DNA from: Apostichopus japonicus
Lineage: Eukaryota; Echinodermata; Holothuroidea; Aspidochirotida; Stichopodidae
Length of the DNA stretch: 64,000 nt
Direction: 5' to 3'
Assembly: GCF_037975245.1 (NCBI RefSeq)
Contig: NC_092572.1
Location: 16,250,269 to 16,314,268, forward strand
The notes under the pieces were generated by a model. It made no database searches. It was not told the DNA's origin and worked only from the letters and a program-made list of their open reading frames with translations. Each line of letters opens with the position of its first letter. The first letter of the stretch is position 1. Both the position numbers and the translations under genes were made by a program. Positions 1 through 15,000 of this stretch are shown one piece after another.

Positions 1-3000
1 TGATGATCGAGACTCTCTTTTGCATCCCTGGTTCGAACCCCGGGTGATGACGTCTTTTACAGCAAGTGCCTGCACGGGGAGCTGTAAGTATTAGTTAATC
101 CACCTAATATCTCAGTCCATACAGTGGCGCGATGGCTCGGCGCACTGTACGAGCTGATGATCGAGACTCTCTTTTGCATCCCTGGTTCGAACCCCGGGTG
201 ATGACGTCTTTTGCCGATCTTTTACAGCAAGTGCCTGCACGGGGAGCTGTAAGTATTAGTTAATCCACCTAATATCTCAGTCCATACAGTGGCGCGATGG
301 CTCGGCGCACTGTACGAGCTGATGATCGAGACTCTCTTTTGCATCCCTGGTTCGAACCCCGGGTGATGACGTCTTTTACAGCAAGTGCCTGCACGGGGAG
401 CTGTAAGTATTAGTTAATCCACCTAATATCTCAGTCCATACAGTGGCGCGATGGCTCGGCGCACTGTACGAGCTGATGATCGAGACTCTCTTTTGCATCC
501 CTGGTTCGAACCCCGGGTGATGACGTCTTTTGCCGATCTTTTACAGCAAGTGCCTGCACGGGGAGCTGTAAGTATTAGTTAATCCACCTAATATCTCAGT
601 CCATACAGTGGCGCGATGGCTCGGCGCACTGTACGAGCTGATGATCGAGACTCTCTTTTGCATCCCTGGTTCGAACCCCGGGTGATGACGTCTTTTACAG
701 CAAGTGCCTGCACGGGGAGCTGTAAGTATTAGTTAATCCACCTAATATCTCAGTCCATACAGTGGCGCGATGGCTCGGCGCACTGTACGAGCTGATGATC
801 GAGACTCTCTTTTGCATCCCTGGTTCGAACCCCGGGTGATGACGTCTTTTGCCGATCTTTTACAGCAAGTGCCTGCACGGGGAGCTGTAAGTATTAGTTA
901 ATCCACCTAATATCTCAGTCCATACAGTGGCGCGATGGCTCGGCGCACTGTACGAGCTGATGATCGAGACTCTCTTTTGCATCCCTGGTTCGAACCCCGG
1001 GTGATGACGTCTTTTACAGCAAGTGCCTGCACGGGGAGCTGTAAGTATTAGTTAATCCACCTAATATCTCAGTCCATACAGTGGCGCGATGGCTCGGCGC
1101 ACTGTACGAGCTGATGATCGAGACTCTCTTTTGCATCCCTGGTTCGAACCCCGGGTGATGACGTCTTTTGCCGATCTTTTACAGCAAGTGCCTGCACGGG
1201 GAGCTGTAAGTATTAGTTAATCCACCTAATATCTCAGTCCATACAGTGGCGCGATGGCTCGGCGCACTGTACGAGCTGATGATCGAGACTCTCTTTTGCA
1301 TCCCTGGTTCGAACCCCGGGTGATGACGTCTTTTACAGCAAGTGCCTGCACGGGGAGCTGTAAGTATTAGTTAATCCACCTAATATCTCAGTCCATACAG
1401 TGGCGCGATGGCTCGGCGCACTGTACGAGCTGATGATCGAGACTCTCTTTTGCATCCCTGGTTCGAACCCCGGGTGATGACGTCTTTTGCCGATCTTTTA
1501 CAGCAAGTGCCTGCACGGGGAGCTGTAAGTATTAGTTAATCCACCTAATATCTCAGTCCATACAGTGGCGCGATGGCTCGGCGCACTGTACGAGCTGATG
1601 ATCGAGACTCTCTTTTGCATCCCTGGTTCGAACCCCGGGTGATGACGTCTTTTACAGCAAGTGCCTGCACGGGGAGCTGTAAGTATTAGTTAATCCACCT
1701 AATATCTCAGTCCATACAGTGGCGCGATGGCTCGGCGCACTGTACGAGCTGATGATCGAGACTCTCTTTTGCATCCCTGGTTCGAACCCCGGGTGATGAC
1801 GTCTTTTGCCGATCTTTTACAGCAAGTGCCTGCACGGGGAGCTGTAAGTATTAGTTAATCCACCTAATATCTCAGTCCATACAGTGGCGCGATGGCTCGG
1901 CGCACTGTACGAGCTGATGATCGAGACTCTCTTTTGCATCCCTGGTTCGAACCCCGGGTGATGACGTCTTTTACAGCAAGTGCCTGCACGGGGAGCTGTA
2001 AGTATTAGTTAATCCACCTAATATCTCAGTCCATACAGTGGCGCGATGGCTCGGCGCACTGTACGAGCTGATGATCGAGACTCTCTTTTGCATCCCTGGT
2101 TCGAACCCCGGGTGATGACGTCTTTTGCCGATCTTTTACAGCAAGTGCCTGCACGGGGAGCTGTAAGTATTAGTTAATCCACCTAATATCTCAGTCCATA
2201 CAGTGGCGCGATGGCTCGGCGCACTGTACGAGCTGATGATCGAGACTCTCTTTTGCATCCCTGGTTCGAACCCCGGGTGATGACGTCTTTTACAGCAAGT
2301 GCCTGCACGGGGAGCTGTAAGTATTAGTTAATCCACCTAATATCTCAGTCCATACAGTGGCGCGATGGCTCGGCGCACTGTACGAGCTGATGATCGAGAC
2401 TCTCTTTTGCATCCCTGGTTCGAACCCCGGGTGATGACGTCTTTTGCCGATCTTTTACAGCAAGTGCCTGCACGGGGAGCTGTAAGTATTAGTTAATCCA
2501 CCTAATATCTCAGTCCATACAGTGGCGCGATGGCTCGGCGCACTGTACGAGCTGATGATCGAGACTCTCTTTTGCATCCCTGGTTCGAACCCCGGGTGAT
2601 GACGTCTTTTGCCGATCTTTTACAGCAAGTGCCTGCACGGGGAGCTGTAAGTATTAGTTAATCCACCTAATATCTCAGTCCATACAGTGGCGCGATGGCT
2701 CGGCGCACTGTACGAGCTGATGATCGAGACTCTCTTTTGCATCCCTGGTTCGAACCCCGGGTGATGACGTCTTTTACAGCAAGTGCCTGCACGGGGAGCT
2801 GTAAGTATTAGTTAATCCACCTAATATCTCAGTCCATACAGTGGCGCGATGGCTCGGCGCACTGTACGAGCTGATGATCGAGACTCTCTTTTGCATCCCT
2901 GGTTCGAACCCCGGGTGATGACGTCTTTTGCCGATCTTTTACAGCAAGTGCCTGCACGGGGAGCTGTAAGTATTAGTTAATCCACCTAATATCTCAGTCC

Positions 3001-6000
3001 ATACAGTGGCGCGATGGCTCGGCGCACTGTACGAGCTGATGATCGAGACTCTCTTTTGCATCCCTGGTTCGAACCCCGGGTGATGACGTCTTTTGCCGAT
3101 CTTTTACAGCAAGTGCCTGCACGGGGAGCTGTAAGTATTAGTTAATCCACCTAATATCTCAGTCCATACAGTGGCGCGATGGCTCGGCGCACTGTACGAG
3201 CTGATGATCGAGACTCTCTTTTGCATCCCTGGTTCGAACCCCGGGTGATGACGTCTTTTGCCGATCTTTTACAGCAAGTGCCTGCACGGGGAGCTGTAAG
3301 TATTAGTTAATCCACCTAATATCTCAGTCCATACAGTGGCGCGATGGCTCGGCGCACTGTACGAGCTGATGATCGAGACTCTCTTTTGCATCCCTGGTTC
3401 GAACCCCGGGTGATGACGTCTTTTACAGCAAGTGCCTGCACGGGGAGCTGTAAGTATTAGTTAATCCACCTAATATCTCAGTCCATACAGTGGCGCGATG
3501 GCTCGGCGCACTGTACGAGCTGATGATCGAGACTCTCTTTTGCATCCCTGGTTCGAACCCCGGGTGATGACGTCTTTTGCCGATCTTTTACAGCAAGTGC
3601 CTGCACGGGGAGCTGTAAGTATTAGTTAATCCACCTAATATCTCAGTCCATACAGTGGCGCGATGGCTCGGCGCACTGTACGAGCTGATGATCGAGACTC
3701 TCTTTTGCATCCCTGGTTCGAACCCCGGGTGATGACGTCTTTTACAGCAAGTGCCTGCACGGGGAGCTGTAAGTATTAGTTAATCCACCTAATATCTCAG
3801 TCCATACAGTGGCGCGATGGCTCGGCGCACTGTACGAGCTGATGATCGAGACTCTCTTTTGCATCCCTGGTTCGAACCCCGGGTGATGACGTCTTTTGCC
3901 GATCTTTTACAGCAAGTGCCTGCACGGGGAGCTGTAAGTATTAGTTAATCCACCTAATATCTCAGTCCATACAGTGGCGCGATGGCTCGGCGCACTGTAC
4001 GAGCTGATGATCGAGACTCTCTTTTGCATCCCTGGTTCGAACCCCGGGTGATGACGTCTTTTACAGCAAGTGCCTGCACGGGGAGCTGTAAGTATTAGTT
4101 AATCCACCTAATATCTCAGTCCATACAGTGGCGCGATGGCTCGGCGCACTGTACGAGCTGATGATCGAGACTCTCTTTTGCATCCCTGGTTCGAACCCCG
4201 GGTGATGACGTCTTTTGCCGATCTTTTACAGCAAGTGCCTGCACGGGGAGCTGTAAGTATTAGTTAATCCACCTAATATCTCAGTCCATACAGTGGCGCG
4301 ATGGCTCGGCGCACTGTACGAGCTGATGATCGAGACTCTCTTTTGCATCCCTGGTTCGAACCCCGGGTGATGACGTCTTTTACAGCAAGTGCCTGCACGG
4401 GGAGCTGTAAGTATTAGTTAATCCACCTAATATCTCAGTCCATACAGTGGCGCGATGGCTCGGCGCACTGTACGAGCTGATGATCGAGACTCTCTTTTGC
4501 ATCCCTGGTTCGAACCCCGGGTGATGACGTCTTTTGCCGATCTTTTACAGCAAGTGCCTGCACGGGGAGCTGTAAGTATTAGTTAATCCACCTAATATCT
4601 CAGTCCATACAGTGGCGCGATGGCTCGGCGCACTGTACGAGCTGATGATCGAGACTCTCTTTTGCATCCCTGGTTCGAACCCCGGGTGATGACGTCTTTT
4701 ACAGCAAGTGCCTGCACGGGGAGCTGTAAGTATTAGTTAATCCACCTAATATCTCAGTCCATACAGTGGCGCGATGGCTCGGCGCACTGTACGAGCTGAT
4801 GATCGAGACTCTCTTTTGCATCCCTGGTTCGAACCCCGGGTGATGACGTCTTTTGCCGATCTTTTACAGCAAGTGCCTGCACGGGGAGCTGTAAGTATTA
4901 GTTAATCCACCTAATATCTCAGTCCATACAGTGGCGCGATGGCTCGGCGCACTGTACGAGCTGATGATCGAGACTCTCTTTTGCATCCCTGGTTCGAACC
5001 CCGGGTGATGACGTCTTTTACAGCAAGTGCCTGCACGGGGAGCTGTAAGTATTAGTTAATCCACCTAATATCTCAGTCCATACAGTGGCGCGATGGCTCG
5101 GCGCACTGTACGAGCTGATGATCGAGACTCTCTTTTGCATCCCTGGTTCGAACCCCGGGTGATGACGTCTTTTGCCGATCTTTTACAGCAAGTGCCTGCA
5201 CGGGGAGCTGTAAGTATTAGTTAATCCACCTAATATCTCAGTCCATACAGTGGCGCGATGGCTCGGCGCACTGTACGAGCTGATGATCGAGACTCTCTTT
5301 TGCATCCCTGGTTCGAACCCCGGGTGATGACGTCTTTTACAGCAAGTGCCTGCACGGGGAGCTGTAAGTATTAGTTAATCCACCTAATATCTCAGTCCAT
5401 ACAGTGGCGCGATGGCTCGGCGCACTGTACGAGCTGATGATCGAGACTCTCTTTTGCATCCCTGGTTCGAACCCCGGGTGATGACGTCTTTTGCCGATCT
5501 TTTACAGCAAGTGCCTGCACGGGGAGCTGTAAGTATTAGTTAATCCACCTAATATCTCAGTCCATACAGTGGCGCGATGGCTCGGCGCACTGTACGAGCT
5601 GATGATCGAGACTCTCTTTTGCATCCCTGGTTCGAACCCCGGGTGATGACGTCTTTTACAGCAAGTGCCTGCACGGGGAGCTGTAAGTATTAGTTAATCC
5701 ACCTAATATCTCAGTCCATACAGTGGCGCGATGGCTCGGCGCACTGTACGAGCTGATGATCGAGACTCTCTTTTGCATCCCTGGTTCGAACCCCGGGTGA
5801 TGACGTCTTTTGCCGATCTTTTACAGCAAGTGCCTGCACGGGGAGCTGTAAGTATTAGTTAATCCACCTAATATCTCAGTCCATACAGTGGCGCGATGGC
5901 TCGGCGCACTGTACGAGCTGATGATCGAGACTCTCTTTTGCATCCCTGGTTCGAACCCCGGGTGATGACGTCTTTTACAGCAAGTGCCTGCACGGGGAGC

Positions 6001-9000
6001 TGTAAGTATTAGTTAATCCACCTAATATCTCAGTCCATACAGTGGCGCGATGGCTCAGCGCACTGTACGAGCTGATGATCGAGACTCTCTTTTGCATCCC
6101 TGGTTCGAACCCCGGGTGATGACGTCTTTTGCCGATCTTTTACAGCAAGTGCCTGCACGGGGAGCTGTAAGTATTAGTTAATCCACCTAATATCTCAGTC
6201 CATACAGTGGCGCGATGGCTCGGCGCACTGTACGAGCTGATGATCGAGACTCTCTTTTGCATCCCTGGTTCGAACCCCGGGTGATGACGTCTTTTACAGC
6301 AAGTGCCTGCACGGGGAGCTGTAAGTATTAGTTAATCCACCTAATATCTCAGTCCATACAGTGGCGCGATGGCTCGGCGCACTGTACGAGCTGATGATCG
6401 AGACTCTCTTTTGCATCCCTGGTTCGAACCCCGGGTGATGACGTCTTTTGCCGATCTTTTACAGCAAGTGCCTGCACGGGGAGCTGTAAGTATTAGTTAA
6501 TCCACCTAATATCTCAGTCCATACAGTGGCGCGATGGCTCGGCGCACTGTACGAGCTGATGATCGAGACTCTCTTTTGCATCCCTGGTTCGAACCCCGGG
6601 TGATGACGTCTTTTACAGCAAGTGCCTGCACGGGGAGCTGTAAGTATTAGTTAATCCACCTAATATCTCAGTCCATACAGTGGCGCGATGGCTCGGCGCA
6701 CTGTACGAGCTGATGATCGAGACTCTCTTTTGCATCCCTGGTTCGAACCCCGGGTGATGACGTCTTTTGCCGATCTTTTACAGCAAGTGCCTGCACGGGG
6801 AGCTGTAAGTATTAGTTAATCCACCTAATATCTCAGTCCATACAGTGGCGCGATGGCTCGGCGCACTGTACGAGCTGATGATCGAGACTCTCTTTTGCAT
6901 CCCTGGTTCGAACCCCGGGTGATGACGTCTTTTACAGCAAGTGCCTGCACGGGGAGCTGTAAGTATTAGTTAATCCACCTAATATCTCAGTCCATACAGT
7001 GGCGCGATGGCTCGGCGCACTGTACGAGCTGATGATCGAGACTCTCTTTTGCATCCCTGGTTCGAACCCCGGGTGATGACGTCTTTTGCCGATCTTTTAC
7101 AGCAAGTGCCTGCACGGGGAGCTGTAAGTATTAGTTAATCCACCTAATATCTCAGTCCATACAGTGGCGCGATGGCTCGGCGCACTGTACGAGCTGATGA
7201 TCGAGACTCTCTTTTGCATCCCTGGTTCGAACCCCGGGTGATGACGTCTTTTACAGCAAGTGCCTGCACGGGGAGCTGTAAGTATTAGTTAATCCACCTA
7301 ATATCTCAGTCCATACAGTGGCGCGATGGCTCGGCGCACTGTACGAGCTGATGATCGAGACTCTCTTTTGCATCCCTGGTTCGAACCCCGGGTGATGACG
7401 TCTTTTGCCGATCTTTTACAGCAAGTGCCTGCACGGGGAGCTGTAAGTATTAGTTAATCCACCTAATATCTCAGTCCATACAGTGGCGCGATGGCTCGGC
7501 GCACTGTACGAGCTGATGATCGAGACTCTCTTTTGCATCCCTGGTTCGAACCCCGGGTGATGACGTCTTTTACAGCAAGTGCCTGCACGGGGAGCTGTAA
7601 GTATTAGTTAATCCACCTAATATCTCAGTCCATACAGTGGCGCGATGGCTCGGCGCACTGTACGAGCTGATGATCGAGACTCTCTTTTGCATCCCTGGTT
7701 CGAACCCCGGGTGATGACGTCTTTTGCCGATCTTTTACAGCAAGTGCCTGCACGGGGAGCTGTAAGTATTAGTTAATCCACCTAATATCTCAGTCCATAC
7801 AGTGGCGCGATGGCTCGGCGCACTGTACGAGCTGATGATCGAGACTCTCTTTTGCATCCCTGGTTCGAACCCCGGGTGATGACGTCTTTTACAGCAAGTG
7901 CCTGCACGGGGAGCTGTAAGTATTAGTTAATCCACCTAATATCTCAGTCCATACAGTGGCGCGATGGCTCGGCGCACTGTACGAGCTGATGATCGAGACT
8001 CTCTTTTGCATCCCTGGTTCGAACCCCGGGTGATGACGTCTTTTGCCGATCTTTTACAGCAAGTGCCTGCACGGGGAGCTGTAAGTATTAGTTAATCCAC
8101 CTAATATCTCAGTCCATACAGTGGCGCGATGGCTCGGCGCACTGTACGAGCTGATGATCGAGACTCTCTTTTGCATCCCTGGTTCGAACCCCGGGTGATG
8201 ACGTCTTTTACAGCAAGTGCCTGCACGGGGAGCTGTAAGTATTAGTTAATCCACCTAATATCTCAGTCCATACAGTGGCGCGATGGCTCGGCGCACTGTA
8301 CGAGCTGATGATCGAGACTCTCTTTTGCATCCCTGGTTCGAACCCCGGGTGATGACGTCTTTTGCCGATCTTTTACAGCAAGTGCCTGCACGGGGAGCTG
8401 TAAGTATTAGTTAATCCACCTAATATCTCAGTCCATACAGTGGCGCGATGGCTCGGCGCACTGTACGAGCTGATGATCGAGACTCTCTTTTGCATCCCTG
8501 GTTCGAACCCCGGGTGATGACGTCTTTTACAGCAAGTGCCTGCACGGGGAGCTGTAAGTATTAGTTAATCCACCTAATATCTCAGTCCATACAGTGGCGC
8601 GATGGCTCGGCGCACTGTACGAGCTGATGATCGAGACTCTCTTTTGCATCCCTGGTTCGAACCCCGGGTGATGACGTCTTTTGCCGATCTTTTACAGCAA
8701 GTGCCTGCACGGGGAGCTGTAAGTATTAGTTAATCCACCTAATATCTCAGTCCATACAGTGGCGCGATGGCTCGGCGCACTGTACGAGCTGATGATCGAG
8801 ACTCTCTTTTGCATCCCTGGTTCGAACCCCGGGTGATGACGTCTTTTGCCGATCTTTTACAGCAAGTGCCTGCACGGGGAGCTGTAAGTATTAGTTAATC
8901 CACCTAATATCTCAGTCCATACAGTGGCGCGATGGCTCGGCGCACTGTACGAGCTGATGATCGAGACTCTCTTTTGCATCCCTGGTTCGAACCCCGGGTG

Positions 9001-12000
9001 ATGACGTCTTTTACAGCAAGTGCCTGCACGGGGAGCTGTAAGTATTAGTTAATCCACCTAATATCTCAGTCCATACAGTGGCGCGATGGCTCGGCGCACT
9101 GTACGAGCTGATGATCGAGACTCTCTTTTGCATCCCTGGTTCGAACCCCGGGTGATGACGTCTTTTGCCGATCTTTTACAGCAAGTGCCTGCACGGGGAG
9201 CTGTAAGTATTAGTTAATCCACCTAATATCTCAGTCCATACAGTGGCGCGATGGCTCGGCGCACTGTACGAGCTGATGATCGAGACTCTCTTTTGCATCC
9301 CTGGTTCGAACCCCGGGTGATGACGTCTTTTGCCGATCTTTTACAGCAAGTGCCTGCACGGGGAGCTGTAAGTATTAGTTAATCCACCTAATATCTCAGT
9401 CCATACAGTGGCGCGATGGCTCGGCGCACTGTACGAGCTGATGATCGAGACTCTCTTTTGCATCCCTGGTTCGAACCCCGGGTGATGACGTCTTTTGCCG
9501 ATCTTTTACAGCAAGTGCCTGCACGGGGAGCTGTAAGTATTAGTTAATCCACCTAATATCTCAGTCCATACAGTGGCGCGATGGCTCGGCGCACTGTACG
9601 AGCTGATGATCGAGACTCTCTTTTGCATCCCTGGTTCGAACCCCGGGTGATGACGTCTTTTACAGCAAGTGCCTGCACGGGGAGCTGTAAGTATTAGTTA
9701 ATCCACCTAATATCTCAGTCCATACAGTGGCGCGATGGCTCGGCGCACTGTACGAGCTGATGATCGAGACTCTCTTTTGCATCCCTGGTTCGAACCCCGG
9801 GTGATGACGTCTTTTGCCGATCTTTTACAGCAAGTGCCTGCACGGGGAGCTGTAAGTATTAGTTAATCCACCTAATATCTCAGTCCATACAGTGGCGCGA
9901 TGGCTCGGCGCACTGTACGAGCTGATGATCGAGACTCTCTTTTGCATCCCTGGTTCGAACCCCGGGTGATGACGTCTTTTACAGCAAGTGCCTGCACGGG
10001 GAGCTGTAAGTATTAGTTAATCCACCTAATATCTCAGTCCATACAGTGGCGCGATGGCTCGGCGCACTGTACGAGCTGATGATCGAGACTCTCTTTTGCA
10101 TCCCTGGTTCGAACCCCGGGTGATGACGTCTTTTGCCGATCTTTTACAGCAAGTGCCTGCACGGGGAGCTGTAAGTATTAGTTAATCCACCTAATATCTC
10201 AGTCCATACAGTGGCGCGATGGCTCGGCGCACTGTACGAGCTGATGATCGAGACTCTCTTTTGCATCCCTGGTTCGAACCCCGGGTGATGACGTCTTTTA
10301 CAGCAAGTGCCTGCACGGGGAGCTGTAAGTATTAGTTAATCCACCTAATATCTCAGTCCATACAGTGGCGCGATGGCTCGGCGCACTGTACGAGCTGATG
10401 ATCGAGACTCTCTTTTGCATCCCTGGTTCGAACCCCGGGTGATGACGTCTTTTGCCGATCTTTTACAGCAAGTGCCTGCACGGGGAGCTGTAAGTATTAG
10501 TTAATCCACCTAATATCTCAGTCCATACAGTGGCGCGATGGCTCGGCGCACTGTACGAGCTGATGATCGAGACTCTCTTTTGCATCCCTGGTTCGAACCC
10601 CGGGTGATGACGTCTTTTACAGCAAGTGCCTGCACGGGGAGCTGTAAGTATTAGTTAATCCACCTAATATCTCAGTCCATACAGTGGCGCGATGGCTCGG
10701 CGCACTGTACGAGCTGATGATCGAGACTCTCTTTTGCATCCCTGGTTCGAACCCCGGGTGATGACGTCTTTTGCCGATCTTTTACAGCAAGTGCCTGCAC
10801 GGGGAGCTGTAAGTATTAGTTAATCCACCTAATATCTCAGTCCATACAGTGGCGCGATGGCTCGGCGCACTGTACGAGCTGATGATCGAGACTCTCTTTT
10901 GCATCCCTGGTTCGAACCCCGGGTGATGACGTCTTTTACAGCAAGTGCCTGCACGGGGAGCTGTAAGTATTAGTTAATCCACCTAATATCTCAGTCCATA
11001 CAGTGGCGCGATGGCTCGGCGCACTGTACGAGCTGATGATCGAGACTCTCTTTTGCATCCCTGGTTCGAACCCCGGGTGATGACGTCTTTTGCCGATCTT
11101 TTACAGCAAGTGCCTGCACGGGGAGCTGTAAGTATTAGTTAATCCACCTAATATCTCAGTCCATACAGTGGCGCGATGGCTCGGCGCACTGTACGAGCTG
11201 ATGATCGAGACTCTCTTTTGCATCCCTGGTTCGAACCCCGGGTGATGACGTCTTTTACAGCAAGTGCCTGCACGGGGAGCTGTAAGTATTAGTTAATCCA
11301 CCTAATATCTCAGTCCATACAGTGGCGCGATGGCTCGGCGCACTGTACGAGCTGATGATCGAGACTCTCTTTTGCATCCCTGGTTCGAACCCCGGGTGAT
11401 GACGTCTTTTGCCGATCTTTTACAGCAAGTGCCTGCACGGGGAGCTGTAAGTATTAGTTAATCCACCTAATATCTCAGTCCATACAGTGGCGCGATGGCT
11501 CGGCGCACTGTACGAGCTGATGATCGAGACTCTCTTTTGCATCCCTGGTTCGAACCCCGGGTGATGACGTCTTTTACAGCAAGTGCCTGCACGGGGAGCT
11601 GTAAGTATTAGTTAATCCACCTAATATCTCAGTCCATACAGTGGCGCGATGGCTCGGCGCACTGTACGAGCTGATGATCGAGACTCTCTTTTGCATCCCT
11701 GGTTCGAACCCCGGGTGATGACGTCTTTTGCCGATCTTTTACAGCAAGTGCCTGCACGGGGAGCTGTAAGTATTAGTTAATCCACCTAATATCTCAGTCC
11801 ATACAGTGGCGCGATGGCTCGGCGCACTGTACGAGCTGATGATCGAGACTCTCTTTTGCATCCCTGGTTCGAACCCCGGGTGATGACGTCTTTTACAGCA
11901 AGTGCCTGCACGGGGAGCTGTAAGTATTAGTTAATCCACCTAATATCTCAGTCCATACAGTGGCGCGATGGCTCGGCGCACTGTACGAGCTGATGATCGA

Positions 12001-15000
12001 GACTCTCTTTTGCATCCCTGGTTCGAACCCCGGGTGATGACGTCTTTTGCCGATCTTTTACAGCAAGTGCCTGCACGGGGAGCTGTAAGTATTAGTTAAT
12101 CCACCTAATATCTCAGTCCATACAGTGGCGCGATGGCTCGGCGCACTGTACGAGCTGATGATCGAGACTCTCTTTTGCATCCCTGGTTCGAACCCCGGGT
12201 GATGACGTCTTTTACAGCAAGTGCCTGCACGGGGAGCTGTAAGTATTAGTTAATCCACCTAATATCTCAGTCCATACAGTGGCGCGATGGCTCGGCGCAC
12301 TGTACGAGCTGATGATCGAGACTCTCTTTTGCATCCTTGGTTCGAACCCCGGGTGATGACGTCTTTTGCCGATCTTTTACAGCAAGTGCCTGCACGGGGA
12401 GCTGTAAGTATTAGTTAATCCACCTAATATCTCAGTCCATACAGTGGCGCGATGGCTCGGCGCACTGTACGAGCTGATGATCGAGACTCTCTTTTGCATC
12501 CCTGGTTCGAACCCCGGGTGATGACGTCTTTTACAGCAAGTGCCTGCACGGGGAGCTGTAAGTATTAGTTAATCCACCTAATATCTCAGTCCATACAGTG
12601 GCGCGATGGCTCGGCGCACTGTACGAGCTGATGATCGAGACTCTCTTTTGCATCCCTGGTTCGAACCCCGGGTGATGACGTCTTTTGCCGATCTTTTACA
12701 GCAAGTGCCTGCACGGGGAGCTGTAAGTATTAGTTAATCCACCTAATATCTCAGTCCATACAGTGGCGCGATGGCTCGGCGCACTGTACGAGCTGATGAT
12801 CGAGACTCTCTTTTGCATCCCTGGTTCGAACCCCGGGTGATGACGTCTTTTACAGCAAGTGCCTGCACGGGGAGCTGTAAGTATTAGTTAATCCACCTAA
12901 TATCTCAGTCCATACAGTGGCGCGATGGCTCGGCGCACTGTACGAGCTGATGATCGAGACTCTCTTTTGCATCCCTGGTTCGAACCCCGGGTGATGACGT
13001 CTTTTGCCGATCTTTTACAGCAAGTGCCTGCACGGGGAGCTGTAAGTATTAGTTAATCCACCTAATATCTCAGTCCATACAGTGGCGCGATGGCTCGGCG
13101 CACTGTACGAGCTGATGATCGAGACTCTCTTTTGCATCCCTGGTTCGAACCCCGGGTGATGACGTCTTTTACAGCAAGTGCCTGCACGGGGAGCTGTAAG
13201 TATTAGTTAATCCACCTAATATCTCAGTCCATACAGTGGCGCGATGGCTCGGCGCACTGTACGAGCTGATGATCGAGACTCTCTTTTGCATCCCTGGTTC
13301 GAACCCCGGGTGATGACGTCTTTTGCCGATCTTTTACAGCAAGTGCCTGCACGGGGAGCTGTAAGTATTAGTTAATCCACCTAATATCTCAGTCCATACA
13401 GTGGCGCGATGGCTCGGCGCACTGTACGAGCTGATGATCGAGACTCTCTTTTGCATCCCTGGTTCGAACCCCGGGTGATGACGTCTTTTACAGCAAGTGC
13501 CTGCACGGGGAGCTGTAAGTATTAGTTAATCCACCTAATATCTCAGTCCATACAGTGGCGCGATGGCTCGGCGCACTGTACGAGCTGATGATCGAGACTC
13601 TCTTTTGCATCCCTGGTTCGAACCCCGGGTGATGACGTCTTTTGCCGATCTTTTACAGCAAGTGCCTGCACGGGGAGCTGTAAGTATTAGTTAATCCACC
13701 TAATATCTCAGTCCATACAGTGGCGCGATGGCTCGGCGCACTGTACGAGCTGATGATCGAGACTCTCTTTTGCATCCCTGGTTCGAACCCCGGGTGATGA
13801 CGTCTTTTACAGCAAGTGCCTGCACGGGGAGCTGTAAGTATTAGTTAATCCACCTAATATCTCAGTCCATACAGTGGCGCGATGGCTCGGCGCACTGTAC
13901 GAGCTGATGATCGAGACTCTCTTTTGCATCCCTGGTTCGAACCCCGGGTGATGACGTCTTTTGCCGATCTTTTACAGCAAGTGCCTGCACGGGGAGCTGT
14001 AAGTATTAGTTAATCCACCTAATATCTCAGTCCATACAGTGGCGCGATGGCTCGGCGCACTGTACGAGCTGATGATCGAGACTCTCTTTTGCATCCCTGG
14101 TTCGAACCCCGGGTGATGACGTCTTTTACAGCAAGTGCCTGCACGGGGAGCTGTAAGTATTAGTTAATCCACCTAATATCTCAGTCCATACAGTGGCGCG
14201 ATGGCTCGGCGCACTGTACGAGCTGATGATCGAGACTCTCTTTTGCATCCCTGGTTCGAACCCCGGGTGATGACGTCTTTTGCCGATCTTTTACAGCAAG
14301 TGCCTGCACGGGGAGCTGTAAGTATTAGTTAATCCACCTAATATCTCAGTCCATACAGTGGCGCGATGGCTCGGCGCACTGTACGAGCTGATGATCGAGA
14401 CTCTCTTTTGCATCCCTGGTTCGAACCCCGGGTGATGACGTCTTTTACAGCAAGTGCCTGCACGGGGAGCTGTAAGTATTAGTTAATCCACCTAATATCT
14501 CAGTCCATACAGTGGCGCGATGGCTCGGCGCACTGTACGAGCTGATGATCGAGACTCTCTTTTGCATCCCTGGTTCGAACCCCGGGTGATGACGTCTTTT
14601 GCCGATCTTTTACAGCAAGTGCCTGCACGGGGAGCTGTAAGTATTAGTTAATCCACCTAATATCTCAGTCCATACAGTGGCGCGATGGCTCGGCGCACTG
14701 TACGAGCTGATGATCGAGACTCTCTTTTGCATCCCTGGTTCGAACCCCGGGTGATGACGTCTTTTACAGCAAGTGCCTGCACGGGGAGCTGTAAGTATTA
14801 GTTAATCCACCTAATATCTCAGTCCATACAGTGGCGCGATGGCTCGGCGCACTGTACGAGCTGATGATCGAGACTCTCTTTTGCATCCCTGGTTCGAACC
14901 CCGGGTGATGACGTCTTTTGCCGATCTTTTACAGCAAGTGCCTGCACGGGGAGCTGTAAGTATTAGTTAATCCACCTAATATCTCAGTCCATACAGTGGC

